From assembly GCA_903884435.1 (NCBI GenBank), contig CAISEY010000031.1, positions 1-52,098 of the forward strand: 52,098 bases of DNA, written 5' to 3'. The DNA comes from an uncultured Hyphomicrobiales bacterium. GTDB lineage: Bacteria; Pseudomonadota; Alphaproteobacteria; Rhizobiales; Beijerinckiaceae. The notes beneath the pieces are model-generated. The model had not been told where the DNA came from, ran no database searches, and saw only the letters and a list, made by a program, of their open reading frames with translations. The stretch's first letter is position 1. Every line of letters starts with the position of its first letter. Below are positions 1 to 8,782 of the stretch, piece by piece. The position numbers were made by a program, and so were the translations under genes.

Positions 1-130
1 GGCGCCGCTCGCCAGGGCCGGGGCTGATTTTGTCGCGCTCGGCGGCGCGGTCTGGGACGATCCACGCGGCCCCGCCTCCGCGGTCCGGGACGCCGCGGCG
101 GCCCTGCGCGAAGCGACGGAGGCCGAATGA
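1..130 (+). CDS. thiE: Thiamine-phosphate synthase, C-terminal end (partial)
   Basis: Only the last 42 codons are present, read in the frame starting at base 2 and ending at the TGA at 128-130. The residues GADFVALGGAVWDDPRGP match the conserved C-terminal phosphate-binding strand and helix of alphaproteobacterial ThiE, which couples the thiazole and pyrimidine phosphates to make thiamine phosphate in the cytoplasm. The stop overlaps the next start codon by four bases (ATGA), so translation is probably coupled to the Sel1 gene. The assignment rests on a short tail, so an unrelated TIM-barrel enzyme cannot be fully excluded. Confidence 0.6.
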   Translation, partial: APLARAGADFVALGGAVWDDPRGPASAVRDAAAALREATEAE

Positions 131-1101
131 GAGCCCGCGCGGCGGTCATTCTGGCGGCGGCGCTGGCCGCCTGCGGCGCGCGGGCGCAAACCATGCTGAC
201 GCGCCAGCCGCCATCGTCGCTCACCGGCGTCTCCATGCCCGCGTCCGCGAAGAACTATCTTGGACCGGACGTGAAGCCGGACGCCGCCTTCGGCGCCCTC
301 CAGCGCGGCTATTTCGTCACCGCGTTCCGGGAGGCGATGAAACGCATCGAGGCCGACCCGAACGACGGTCCGGCGATGACAATTCTTGGCGAACTCTATC
401 GCGACGGGCTGGGCGTCCGCACCGATCCCGAGGAAGCCGCCCGCTGGTACAGGCTCGCCGCGGAGAGGGGCGACACCCAGGGCGCCTATGCGCTGGGTCT
501 GGCCTTTTTGCAGGGCCGCGGCCTCGCGATCGACCGCGTCGCCGGTCGGGACTGGCTCCTCAAGGCGGCCGCGAACAATCATCTGGGCGCCCTCTACAAT
601 CTCGGGCTGATCGCCATGGAAAGCGACCATCCCGACTACAAGGCGGCCGCGGGCTATTTCGGCAAGGCCGCGGACCTCGGCAGCCCGGACGCCGCCTACG
701 CGCTCGCCCTGCTGTACAAGGAAGGCAAGGGCGTCGAACAAAATTTGCCCAGATCGATCGAATGGCTGCGCAAGGCCGCCGCCGAACACATCGTCGCCGC
801 CCAGCTCGAACTCGCGATCGCGACCTTCAACGGCGAGGGCGTCGACCGGAATGAATCGCTCGCCGCGAGCTATTTCCGCCGCGCCGCCGCGGCCAGCAAC
901 CCCATCGCCGCCAACCGCCTCGCGCGGATGCTGGCGGCGGGGCGCGGCGTGCCCCGGGACATGATCGAGGCGATGAAATGGCACGTTCTCGCCCGCGCCG
1001 CCGGGATCGAGGACGAATGGCTCGATGGCCAACTGGCGACCCTGACGGCGCGCGAACGTCTCGAGGTCGACGAAGCCGTGAAGAAGCAGGTCGCGCGCTG
1101 A
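127..1101 (+). CDS. Sel1-repeat (TPR-like) lipoprotein
   Basis: This 324-residue protein begins with a hydrophobic leader and a lipobox (LAAC around residues 13-16), so it is probably a lipid-anchored envelope protein. Residues about 80-295 are a run of roughly six Sel1-type repeats, recognised by the recurring pattern of Leu-Gly-x-x-Tyr, Gly-x-Gly-Val, then Ala-x-x-Trp/Tyr-x-x-x-Ala-Ala. Such repeats form helical scaffolds for protein-protein contacts in signalling or envelope maintenance, and no catalytic motif is visible. The ATG overlaps the thiE stop by four bases, so the two are probably co-transcribed. The binding partner is unknown. Confidence 0.85.
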   Translation: MRARAAVILAAALAACGARAQTMLTRQPPSSLTGVSMPASAKNYLGPDVKPDAAFGALQRGYFVTAFREAMKRIEADPNDGPAMTILGELYRDGLGVRTDPEEAARWYRLAAERGDTQGAYALGLAFLQGRGLAIDRVAGRDWLLKAAANNHLGALYNLGLIAMESDHPDYKAAAGYFGKAADLGSPDAAYALALLYKEGKGVEQNLPRSIEWLRKAAAEHIVAAQLELAIATFNGEGVDRNESLAASYFRRAAAASNPIAANRLARMLAAGRGVPRDMIEAMKWHVLARAAGIEDEWLDGQLATLTARERLEVDEAVKKQVAR

Positions 1102-1197
1102 GGCCGCCGTCCGGGTTCGACGCGTGACAGGCGCGCTCCCGCCGGATAGAAGCCCGCTCGCGGCCCGCCCGTCCGCCCGACACCGTAAAGACCCCCC

Positions 1198-1989
1198 ATG
1201 ATCCGCTCCGCCCTGATGAATGTAATGACCGCCGCCGCCATCAAGGCCGGGCGCGGGCTGAAGCGCGATTTCGGCGAGGTGGAAAACCTCGTGGTGTCCG
1301 TCAAGGGACCGGGCGATTTCGTCACCGCCGCCGACCGGAAGGCCGAGAAGGTCATCTTCGAGGAATTGTCGAAGGCGCGGCCCGGCTACGGCTTCCTGAT
1401 GGAGGAGGCCGGCGCGGTCGAGGGAACCGACAGGGCGCATCGCTGGATCGTCGACCCGCTCGACGGCACCACGAATTTTCTGCACGGACTGCCGATTTTC
1501 GCCATTTCCATCGCGCTGGAGCGCGACGGCGCGCTGGTCGCCGGCCTCGTCTACAATCCCGCCACCGACGACATGTACGTCGCCGAACGCGGCCAGGGCG
1601 CCTGGCACAACAATCGGCGCCTGCGCGTCTCCCCGCGGCGCGACATGTCGGAAGCCCTGATCGGTTGCGGCGTCCCTCATCTCGGCCTCGCGAGGCATCA
1701 CCCGCTGTTCAAGGCCGAACTCGCGAGCGTCATGGCCCACGCGCTGAACGTGCGCCGGCTGGGCGCCGCCTCTCTCGACCTCGCCTTCGTCGCGGGCGGA
1801 CGGCTCGACGCCTTCTGGGAACGCGGCCTGAACCCCTGGGACGTCGCGGCGGGCATCGTACTGGTGCGCGAGGCCGGCGGCTTCGTCAGCGAGATCGAAG
1901 GCGGCGACGCCATGCTGAACGCCGGCTCGATCTGCGCCGGCAACGAATTCATCCTGCAGGGCCTGCGCTCGCTGCTGCGCCCCAAATAA
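1198..1989 (+). CDS. suhB: Inositol-1-monophosphatase family protein
   Basis: The 263-residue protein has the complete Mg-dependent phosphatase signature. The first metal-binding acidic cluster is MEEAG near residue 70. The core motif DPLDGTTNF is at residues 86-94, and the C-terminal WDVAAG motif holds the last metal-binding Asp. Family members dephosphorylate inositol monophosphate and related sugar phosphates, and SuhB also takes part in rRNA transcription antitermination in some bacteria. Its length is normal for the family. It follows the Sel1 gene after 96 bases on the same strand. The fold is certain; the exact physiological substrate is not. Confidence 0.9.
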   Translation: MIRSALMNVMTAAAIKAGRGLKRDFGEVENLVVSVKGPGDFVTAADRKAEKVIFEELSKARPGYGFLMEEAGAVEGTDRAHRWIVDPLDGTTNFLHGLPIFAISIALERDGALVAGLVYNPATDDMYVAERGQGAWHNNRRLRVSPRRDMSEALIGCGVPHLGLARHHPLFKAELASVMAHALNVRRLGAASLDLAFVAGGRLDAFWERGLNPWDVAAGIVLVREAGGFVSEIEGGDAMLNAGSICAGNEFILQGLRSLLRPK

Positions 1990-2096
1990 TCCCGCCATGA
2001 TCCCGCCGCGAGGTTGAGGCTTGATTGTCGCGGCGCGATGCTTTCTCTTGGGCGCGCGCGAGTCGCCGGGTGGCGACGGCTACGACGGAAGCTCCC

Positions 2097-3062
2097 ATGG
2101 CGGCTGATCGCGACCCCCTGAGATTGACGCCTCCCCGCGTGTTCCTGCTGCGAATGTGCGTCTTCCTCGTCCTGTTCGGCTTTCTCGCCTTCATCCTCTA
2201 CCGGCAGATCGTCACCGCCTTCATGGCCAATCCCGGCCTCAACGCGCTGATCATCGGCGTGCTTCTGATCGGAATCGTGCTGGCGCTGCGGCAGGTCGCG
2301 CGGCTGTTTCCGGAGGTGCGCTGGGTCAATTCGCTCTCCGGACAAATAAAGGGCAAGGTGCGTCCGCCCGTGCTGCTGTCGCCGGTCGCCTCCATTCTCG
2401 GCGACGAGGCCGCGCGCCGCTCGATCTCCACCATGACGCTGCGGGCGATCCTCGATTCCATCGGCACGCGCCTCGACGAGGCTCGAGAAATTTCGCGCTA
2501 CCTCGTGGGATTGCTGGTGTTCCTGGGCCTGCTCGGCACCTTCTGGGGCCTGCTGGAAACCGTCGGCTCCATCGGCAACGTCATCAAGTCCATGCAAACC
2601 GGCGCCGACGCCGCCGTCATGTTCGACGATCTCAAGAACGGCCTCGCCGCGCCCATCGCGGGCATGTCGATTTCCTTCACCTCGTCGCTGTTCGGCCTCG
2701 CCGGCTCGCTCGTGCTCGGCTTTCTCGACCTGCAAGCCGGCCAGGCGCAAAACCGTTTCTACACCGAGCTCGAGGACCGCCTGTCGACGCAGACCATCGA
2801 CGCCCCGCTCGGCGCCGGCGTGGCGGGCCTGCCGGCGGATCTGCGCGCCGCCCTCGAAAAGGTTTCGAGCGCCACCGACGCCGCCGGCGCCCGCGCCTCG
2901 ACGCTCGCCATGGCCAATCTCGCCGAGGGCGTCCAGGGCCTCGTCCAGCACATGCGCGGCGAGCAGCAGCTCATCCGCGACTGGGTCGAGGCGCAGGCCG
3001 CCCAGCAGCGCGACATCAAGAAACTGCTGGAGAAACTCGCCCGCGAACCGGAGCGGCGCTGA
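2097..3062 (+). CDS. MotA/TolQ/ExbB-like proton-channel protein
   Basis: The 321-residue membrane protein has four predicted membrane segments (about residues 15-35, 47-65, 135-155 and 190-211). A cytoplasmic stretch lies between segments 2 and 3, and a soluble helical tail follows segment 4. This is the layout of the MotA/TolQ/ExbB stator family, whose members pair with a single-pass partner to use the proton gradient. The ATG at 2097 was preferred to an in-frame TTG at 2025 because the membrane domain starts soon after it. The stop overlaps the start of the OmpA-domain gene by one base, so the two form a translationally coupled pair. Flagellar MotA is unlikely because no motility genes are near. 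Confidence 0.8.
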   Translation: MAADRDPLRLTPPRVFLLRMCVFLVLFGFLAFILYRQIVTAFMANPGLNALIIGVLLIGIVLALRQVARLFPEVRWVNSLSGQIKGKVRPPVLLSPVASILGDEAARRSISTMTLRAILDSIGTRLDEAREISRYLVGLLVFLGLLGTFWGLLETVGSIGNVIKSMQTGADAAVMFDDLKNGLAAPIAGMSISFTSSLFGLAGSLVLGFLDLQAGQAQNRFYTELEDRLSTQTIDAPLGAGVAGLPADLRAALEKVSSATDAAGARASTLAMANLAEGVQGLVQHMRGEQQLIRDWVEAQAAQQRDIKKLLEKLAREPERR

Positions 3063-4090
3063 TGGCTCTCGGCCGCGCGCGCCGCGGCGGCGGCGGATTC
3101 GACTACTGGCCGGCCTTCGTCGACGCCCTGTCGACGATGCTGCTGACGATGATCTTCCTGCTGTCCGTGTTCATGCTGGCGCAATTCTTCCTGTCGCGCG
3201 ACATCAGCGGCAAGGACACCGCGCTGCTCAAGCTCAACCGGCAGATCGAGGAGCTCACCTCGCTGCTGGCGCTGGAGCGCGCCGGCAAGGCGGACTCGCA
3301 ATCGACGCTGAACGCGCTGAGCGCGACGCTCGATTCCGCGCAAAGGGAAAAGCTGCGGCTCGAGGCGCTGATCGCCCGGAACACCGCCGCCGCCAGCGCG
3401 GCCGGCGGCCAGGCCAGTCAGGCGGCCCTCGCGCTCGACGCGGAAAAGCAGGTCTCCGCCCGCGCCATGGCGCAGGTGGAAATCCTCAACCAGCAAATCA
3501 CCGCCCTGCGGCGCCAGCTCGCCGCGCTCGAGGACGCGCTCTCCGCCTCCGAAAACCGCGACCGTGAAAGCCAGGCGAAAATTTCCGATCTTGGCTCGCG
3601 CCTGAACCTCGCGCTCGCCCAGAAGGTGCAGGAACTCGCGCGCTACCGCTCCGATTTCTTCGGTCGTCTGCGCGAAATCCTCGGCTCGCGCCCCGGCGTG
3701 CGCGTCGTCGGCGACCGCTTCGTCTTCGAGAGCGAGGTGCTGTTCGAGGGCGGCCGCGCCGAGGTCAATCCGGCGGGCCGCGCGCAGATGGAGCAGGTGG
3801 CGTCGGCGTTGCAGGATCTCGAACGCGAAATCCCCCCGGAAATCCCCTGGGTCATGCGCGTCGATGGGCACACGGACAAGCGCCCGACTGGCGGCGGACC
3901 GTTCAAAACCAACTGGGAGCTCTCGGCGGCGCGCGCCATCTCGGTGGTGCAATACCTGATCGCCCGCGGCGTCTCTCCGCAACACCTCGTCGCGGCGGGC
4001 TTTGGCGAATTCCAGCCCATCGACACGGGCGATTCCGACGAAGCCCTGCGGCGCAACCGGCGGATCGAGCTGAAACTGACGGACAGGTGA
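3062..4090 (+). CDS. MotB/OmpA-domain peptidoglycan-binding stator partner
   Basis: This 342-residue protein has one N-terminal membrane helix (about residues 22-44). An Asp at residue 21, at the helix entrance, matches the proton-carrying Asp of MotB. A long coiled-coil region (about 50-200) follows, then a C-terminal OmpA-like peptidoglycan-binding domain (about 225-342) that contains GHTDKRP and the NWELSAARA motif. It should anchor the proton channel encoded just upstream to the cell wall. The real start is the ATG at 3062; the longer open frame that begins upstream is only a shadow of the preceding gene. The general architecture resembles MotB, PomB and ZorB. Confidence 0.85.
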   Translation: MALGRARRGGGGFDYWPAFVDALSTMLLTMIFLLSVFMLAQFFLSRDISGKDTALLKLNRQIEELTSLLALERAGKADSQSTLNALSATLDSAQREKLRLEALIARNTAAASAAGGQASQAALALDAEKQVSARAMAQVEILNQQITALRRQLAALEDALSASENRDRESQAKISDLGSRLNLALAQKVQELARYRSDFFGRLREILGSRPGVRVVGDRFVFESEVLFEGGRAEVNPAGRAQMEQVASALQDLEREIPPEIPWVMRVDGHTDKRPTGGGPFKTNWELSAARAISVVQYLIARGVSPQHLVAAGFGEFQPIDTGDSDEALRRNRRIELKLTDR

Positions 4091-4252
4091 CGGACCGGGG
4101 GTTGTCCGGCCAACGTGCGCAACGTCACGCGCCGCGCGAATATGGCGCGTTTTCGGTCGAATGTGGCTTTACCGGGGCGAGGAACCGGCCTAGCCTTCAA
4201 TTTGTCAGGTCATTCCCTGACGGGCTCCCGTCCGCAAACCAGGAGAACCACC

Positions 4253-5794
4253 ATGCCGGCGTTTCGGTCCCTGCTCGCGAAATGCGCGGCGGCCTTGCTG
4301 CTTCTGACGGGATGCTGCCCTGGCGCCGCGATGGCGGACGTCGAGAAACGCGTCGCGCTCGTCATTGGCAACGGCGCCTACAAATCGGCGATTCCCCTCG
4401 ACAATCCCGTCACCGACGCGAAGGCCGTTTCCGCCGCGCTCAAGCGTCTCGGCTTCACGGTCGTCGAAGGCTACGACATGGGCGCCGCCGACATGCGCGA
4501 CAAATTGCAGGAATTCGCGGCGGCGCTGCCGGAATCGAAGGCGGCGATGGTCTACTACGCGGGACACGGGGTTTCCGTGGAGGACGAGAACTTCCTGATC
4601 CCCGTCGATCTTGGCCTCAGAAGCCAGGCCGACCTCGACTTCAAGGCGATCAGCATCACGCAAGTCCTCAAGCAGATGAAGCGGGAGGAGCGCGTCAATG
4701 TCGTCATTCTCGACGCCTGCCGCGACAACCCCTTCGCGGTCGAGTTGCAGCGCGGCGCGCGCAGCCGCTCGGCGGTGGCCGAGCGCGGCCTCAGCCGCGT
4801 TGAATCGGATCTCGCCAAGGGCACGCTGATCGCTTTCGCGACCGATCCGAAATCCACGGCGCTCGACGGCAAGCCGGGCGAAAACAGCCCCTTCACCAGG
4901 GCGCTGCTGCGCCACATCGAGGAGCCCGGCGTTTCGATCGACACGGTGATGAACCGCGTCCGCTCCGACGTCTGGGAAGAGACAAAGCAAAAGCAGATGC
5001 CCTGGGTGAACACGTCGATCATCGGCGAATTCATCCTGAACCCGACGGCGGCGCCCGGCCAGCAGGTCGCCGCCCTGCCGAGCGCCTCGGCGCCCATGCC
5101 CGGCGCGGCGCAGGCCAGCACCGCCGCGGCCGAGCGACTCGCGCAGGAAAACCGGATGTGGGACTCCGCCGAGCGCGGCAACGTCGCCGAGGATTACAAG
5201 GCCTATCTCGACGCCTACCCGAATGGCGTCTGGGCGCAGATGGCGAAATCGCGAATCGCGCGGCTCAACGGCGCGGCGCCGACGGCGGGCTCCACCTCGC
5301 CCGAAACGCCCGCCCCGACGGTCTCCCCCGCGGCGCTCAAGGCCGAAATCGGCACGATGCAGACCGAGAAGGCCCTCAACCTCGACCTGAAGGCGCGCAA
5401 GGAAATCCAGCAACGCCTGAAGGTCATGGATTTCAACCCCGGCGACGCGAACGGCAAGTTTTCGGACAAGACCCGGCAAGCCATTTCCGAATGGCAGAAG
5501 CGTAACGAGGCCCAACCGACAGGGTTGCTCGGTCCCCTTCAGCGCGCCGCCCTGCTCGAACAGAGCGAGGCCGCGTGGGAGCGCTACCTCAACGCGCAGA
5601 CGATGATTCCGACGCGCAACGTCGGCCCGGCGCCGCGCCAGCCGCGCGTCTCCGCGGGCGTCGCCCACGCGCAGACGCAGCGCCGCCAGCAGCAGCCGCG
5701 CAAGGGGGAAGGCGGCCTGGGCGCCAGCGTCGGCGCCTTCATTGGCGGGGCCATTGTCGGCGGCGCCCTTGGCGGGATTTTGCGGCGCCACTGA
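4253..5794 (+). CDS. Secreted caspase-fold (peptidase C14) protein with C-terminal glycine zipper
   Basis: The 513-residue product starts at an ATG preceded by AGGAG (4241-4245). It has a signal sequence that could be cut as a lipoprotein (LTGC) or after AMA. Residues about 32-265 are a metacaspase-like p20 domain: GNGAY opens the fold, the catalytic His is in YYAGHG (H105) and the catalytic Cys in LDACRDNPF (C156). An Ala/Pro-rich linker follows, then a peptidoglycan-binding-like helical region (about 360-440) and a Gly-rich membrane-zipper segment near the C-terminus. It is probably a periplasmic or envelope-bound cysteine protease. It follows the stator-like pair on the same strand after 162 bases and converges on the ABC exporter. 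Confidence 0.85.
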   Translation: MPAFRSLLAKCAAALLLLTGCCPGAAMADVEKRVALVIGNGAYKSAIPLDNPVTDAKAVSAALKRLGFTVVEGYDMGAADMRDKLQEFAAALPESKAAMVYYAGHGVSVEDENFLIPVDLGLRSQADLDFKAISITQVLKQMKREERVNVVILDACRDNPFAVELQRGARSRSAVAERGLSRVESDLAKGTLIAFATDPKSTALDGKPGENSPFTRALLRHIEEPGVSIDTVMNRVRSDVWEETKQKQMPWVNTSIIGEFILNPTAAPGQQVAALPSASAPMPGAAQASTAAAERLAQENRMWDSAERGNVAEDYKAYLDAYPNGVWAQMAKSRIARLNGAAPTAGSTSPETPAPTVSPAALKAEIGTMQTEKALNLDLKARKEIQQRLKVMDFNPGDANGKFSDKTRQAISEWQKRNEAQPTGLLGPLQRAALLEQSEAAWERYLNAQTMIPTRNVGPAPRQPRVSAGVAHAQTQRRQQQPRKGEGGLGASVGAFIGGAIVGGALGGILRRH

Positions 5795-5819
5795 ACGCCA
5801 CCGGACGGGGATGGACGCC

Positions 5820-7631
5820 TCAGACCGGCGCCTTCTCGCCCAGCGCCGCGGCGCCCGTTTCGAATTGCAGCCGCGCGAGACGCGCGTAGAGGCCATCCTT
5901 CGCCACGAGGGTCGCGTGCGTGCCCTCTTCCACCACCCGTCCCTCGTCCATCACGAGGATGCGGTCGGCGGAGAGAATCGTCGCGAGCCGGTGCGCGATC
6001 ACGATGGTCGTGCGGCCCTTCACCACGTTGTCCAGCGCCTTCTGCACCAGCGTCTCGTTCTCCGCGTCGAGCGCCGAGGTCGCCTCGTCCAGCAGCAGCA
6101 CCGGCGCGTTCTTGAGGATCGCGCGCGCGATGGCGAGGCGCTGGCGCTGGCCGCCCGAAAGCGTGACGCCGCGCTCGCCGATCAGTGTCGCGTAGCCGCC
6201 CGGCATGGATTCGATGAACTCGCTCGCCGCGGCGCGTTCCGCCGCGTTCTTCATGTCGGCGTCGCTCGCGTCCGGACGGCTGAAGCGAATATTGTCCGCG
6301 ACGGACGAACCGAAAATCACCGGGTCCTGCGGCACGAGCGCCATGCGGCCGCGCAGCGCGGCGGGATCGGCGATTTTCACGTCGATCCCGTCGACGAGAA
6401 CGCGCCCGTCCGTCACGTCGTAGAATCGCATCAGCAATTGAAACACCGTGGATTTGCCGGCGCCGGAGGGACCGACGATGGCCAGCGTCTCGCCCGGCTT
6501 CACCGAGAAGGACAGTCCGTTGACGACGCGGTCGCGCAAGCGCGTCGGATAGGCGAAACTCACGTTGTCGAACACGATCTCGCCGCGCGCCGGCGATGGC
6601 AGCGCCACCGGCGAGGCCGGCGTCGAAATCGCCGGTTTCGTCTCGAGAATCTCCGCGATCCGGCCCGCGGCGCCCGCCGCCGCCGACAACTCGCTCCACA
6701 CTTCGGACAAGTGCCCGAGCGCGCTCGCGCCGAGCACCGCCGACAACACGAACTGCGACAGCAGGCCGCCGGTGATGCGTCCCGCCAGCACGTCCTGCGC
6801 GCCCAGCCACAACACGGCGACGACGCTGGCGAAGGCGAGGAAAATCCCGACGGAGGTCAGAATGGCGCGCGCCCCGGTCGCGTCGCGCGCGGCCCTGTAG
6901 GCGTTTTCGACCGCCGCCGAAAACCGCGCGACGGTCGCCTTTTCCGCGACGAAGGCCTGCACCGTGCGCATCGCGCCGATGTTTTCGGAAGCGAAGGCGC
7001 TGGCGTCGGCGAGCGTGTCCTGCGCCGCGCGCGACCGCGCCCGCACCATGCGCCCCGACGCCACGAGCGGCAGCACGATGACCGGAATGGCGACGAGCAC
7101 CAGCGCCGAAAGCTTGGGGCTCGTGTAGATCATCATGCCGATGGCGCCGACGAACATCACGAGATTGCGCAGGGCGATCGAGGCGGACGAGCCGAAGGCC
7201 GAGCGCATCTGCGTCGTGTCGGCGGTGAGGCGCGACACGAGCTCCCCGGTTTTCGCGGTGTCGTAGAAGGCCGCGTCGAGCGAGGCCAGATGCGCGAAGA
7301 CGTCGGCGCGCAAGTCCGCGACGACCCGTTCGCCAAGCGTCATCACGAGGAAATAGCGGCAACCCGAGGCCACGGCGAGCACGCCGACCACCGCGATCAT
7401 CGCGCCGAAATAGGTGTCGATGAGGCCCGCGCCCTCGGCGGAAAAGCCGAAATCGATCATTCGCCGCACCGCGACGGGCACCGTGAGCGTCGCCGCCGAG
7501 GCGACCACCAGCGCCATCAGCGCCGCCCCGATCCACGCCTTGTGGCGCGCCACGTAGGGCACCAGCGGCAGCAGGGCCCGCAGGGAAGCCCGCCGCTTTT
7601 TCTCGTTCATGCCCGTTGAAACATCCGTCAT
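5820..7631 (-). CDS. MsbA-like ABC exporter, fused permease and ATPase
   Basis: The 603-residue half-transporter has an N-terminal six-helix exporter domain (about residues 20-320). The C-terminal nucleotide-binding domain carries Walker A GPSGAGKS at 387-394, the LSGGQ signature and Walker B VLLLDEAT. It should work as a homodimer that flips or exports a hydrophobic substrate such as a lipid, drug or peptide across the inner membrane. The annotated ATG gives an N-terminus with a second in-frame ATG seven codons later, and either could be used. It is transcribed divergently from rpmE and convergently with the caspase gene. The substrate cannot be inferred. Confidence 0.9.
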   Translation of the reverse strand: MTDVSTGMNEKKRRASLRALLPLVPYVARHKAWIGAALMALVVASAATLTVPVAVRRMIDFGFSAEGAGLIDTYFGAMIAVVGVLAVASGCRYFLVMTLGERVVADLRADVFAHLASLDAAFYDTAKTGELVSRLTADTTQMRSAFGSSASIALRNLVMFVGAIGMMIYTSPKLSALVLVAIPVIVLPLVASGRMVRARSRAAQDTLADASAFASENIGAMRTVQAFVAEKATVARFSAAVENAYRAARDATGARAILTSVGIFLAFASVVAVLWLGAQDVLAGRITGGLLSQFVLSAVLGASALGHLSEVWSELSAAAGAAGRIAEILETKPAISTPASPVALPSPARGEIVFDNVSFAYPTRLRDRVVNGLSFSVKPGETLAIVGPSGAGKSTVFQLLMRFYDVTDGRVLVDGIDVKIADPAALRGRMALVPQDPVIFGSSVADNIRFSRPDASDADMKNAAERAAASEFIESMPGGYATLIGERGVTLSGGQRQRLAIARAILKNAPVLLLDEATSALDAENETLVQKALDNVVKGRTTIVIAHRLATILSADRILVMDEGRVVEEGTHATLVAKDGLYARLARLQFETGAAALGEKAPV

Positions 7632-7655
7632 GGCTGCGCCGGGTCCTCTCCCTGG

Positions 7656-7672
7656 CCCCGGCGGCGCCGGGG
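7656..7672 (+). repeat. GC-rich inverted repeat upstream of rpmE
   Basis: A perfect seven-base dyad (CCCCGGC, three-base loop, GCCGGGG) lies between the divergent ABC exporter and rpmE, just upstream of the proposed rpmE promoter. It could be an operator or a hairpin in the exporter's leader transcript. Nothing else in the sequence points to a role. Confidence 0.3.
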
Positions 7673-7686
7673 TGGTCCCGCGCGTC

Positions 7687-7715
7687 TTGCCCGCCGGGCC
7701 TGGTTGCGTTATAGG
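7687..7715 (+). promoter_or_regulatory. Candidate sigma-70-type promoter of rpmE
   Basis: TTGCCC (7687-7692) and TATAGG (7710-7715) are separated by exactly 17 bases, each matching the consensus hexamer at four of six positions. Transcription would start near 7722, leaving an rpmE leader of about 77 bases. The call is from pattern matching only. Confidence 0.45.
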
Positions 7716-7798
7716 GGCGCGCCCCGACCAATGGGAAACAATTTTCGCGCGGCGACGCTTTCCCTCGCCCGCGTCCCGACACGCCCGAAGGAACAGCC

Positions 7799-8026
7799 AT
7801 GAAAGCCGACATTCATCCGCATTACCATCTCATCAAGGTCGTGATGACCGATGGCACCGAATACATGACCCGCTCGACCTACGGGAACGACGGCGACACG
7901 CTCAACCTCGACATCGACCCGAAGACCCATCCGGCGTGGACCGGCGGCTCGCAGCAACTCCTCGACCGCGGCGGCCGCCTGTCGAAATTCACCAGCCGCT
8001 TCGGCAACATCGGCGCGAAGAAGTAA
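7799..8026 (+). CDS. rpmE: 50S ribosomal protein L31
   Basis: The 75-residue protein is a full-length bacterial L31, beginning [10 protein letters not shown] and containing the conserved [13 protein letters not shown] segment. L31 sits on the large ribosomal subunit at the inter-subunit bridge. No cysteines are present, so this is the zinc-free form, as is usual in Alphaproteobacteria. A candidate promoter lies upstream (7687-7715) and a strong intrinsic terminator downstream (8055-8076), so the gene appears to be its own transcription unit. Confidence 0.96.
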   Translation: MKADIHPHYHLIKVVMTDGTEYMTRSTYGNDGDTLNLDIDPKTHPAWTGGSQQLLDRGGRLSKFTSRFGNIGAKK

Positions 8027-8054
8027 GCTCCGCGCGATCGTCCGGTCACGGAAG

Positions 8055-8076
8055 CCCGGCCTCGCGCCGGGTTTTT
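8055..8076 (+). terminator. Intrinsic terminator of rpmE
   Basis: A six-base GC stem (CCCGGC / GCCGGG) with a five-base loop is followed at once by TTTTT (8072-8076), 28 bases after the rpmE stop. This is a textbook Rho-independent terminator on the plus strand. Confidence 0.85.
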
Positions 8077-8124
8077 CGCGTTCAGCGGAGTGCCACGAAC
8101 CGCTCGCGGGACGCGCCAAAGGAA

Positions 8125-8150
8125 ACGGGCCCGCGCGAGGACGGGCCCGT
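8125..8150 (-). terminator. Hairpin at the 3' end of rcdA, probable terminator
   Basis: A nine-base perfect inverted repeat (ACGGGCCCG / CGGGCCCGT, eight-base loop) lies 34 bases beyond the rcdA stop. Read on the minus strand, a T-rich TTTCCTTT follows. The stem is strong but the U-tract is interrupted, so termination may be partial. It could also act on readthrough from rpmE. Confidence 0.5.
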
Positions 8151-8183
8151 GAAATTCTTCGACAGCGAGGAACCGGAAGCCGC

Positions 8184-8720
8184 TCAGCTTCGCGGTTCGA
8201 ACGCCCGCCGCAACTGGTCGAGCTGGTTTTCAAGCGCCGCCGGACGCGCCGACCCCGCGTCCCGATTCCTTGGCTGATACAGCAATTCGTCGAGATGGCG
8301 CACGCGCGCCTGCAGACGCAGCGATTGCCGGCAGAGATCCTGCAAGGCCTGCGGCAATTTCGCGAAGGTCAGGGCGTCCGAGGCCAGATCCTGGTGCGAA
8401 AGCTTGACCTTGTGCTTTTCCGCCCGCGCCTGCGCGGGGGTCATTTCCCCCTCGTTGACGGCGCGCTGAAGCAGCAGCCACGAGGCGATTTGCATGAGGC
8501 GGGTCGTCAGCCGCATGCTCTCCGAGGCGTAGGCCAGCGCTTCCATGCGCGGCAGGGCCTTCGCCTCGACGCGGCCCGCGCCGTCGAGATAGGCCGCCGA
8601 TGTTTCAACGAGGCCCATGCCCTCCTTGAACAGGGCCCTGAACGCCTCCGAGGACGCCAGTTTTTCTGCGAAAGAAATCGGCTTGCGTTCCAAACCGGGA
8701 AAAATCGACACATGTGCCAT
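8184..8720 (-). CDS. rcdA: DUF1465 protein, RcdA-type ClpXP adaptor
   Basis: The 178-residue, mostly helical protein belongs to the DUF1465 family, whose characterised member is Caulobacter RcdA, close to it in length. RcdA is a cytoplasmic adaptor that, with CpdR and PopA, delivers CtrA and other regulators to the ClpXP protease during the cell cycle. Conserved helices are visible around residues 15-110, and the tail after residue 145 is polar and Arg-rich, as in RcdA. The gene is flanked by a hairpin terminator downstream and by paired inverted repeats upstream (8783-8815). cpdR lies only 1.8 kb away. The family assignment is firm; that it is a functional RcdA is inference. Confidence 0.8.
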   Translation of the reverse strand: MAHVSIFPGLERKPISFAEKLASSEAFRALFKEGMGLVETSAAYLDGAGRVEAKALPRMEALAYASESMRLTTRLMQIASWLLLQRAVNEGEMTPAQARAEKHKVKLSHQDLASDALTFAKLPQALQDLCRQSLRLQARVRHLDELLYQPRNRDAGSARPAALENQLDQLRRAFEPRS

Positions 8721-8782
8721 GCGTACTCACTCTTTTCCGCCCTGCCCCTGCAACACTCCGGGACACGCTGCTTCACAAGCCG

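Noticed and set aside
2156-3061. Extension of the OmpA-domain ORF over the MotA-like gene
   Set aside because: The extra 302 codons are Arg/Pro-rich shadow sequence; the true start is the ATG at 3062 that overlaps the MotA-like stop.
2097-4090. A complete Zorya defence system
   Set aside because: The stator pair resembles ZorA/ZorB only in general layout, and no ZorC, ZorD or ZorE gene is nearby.
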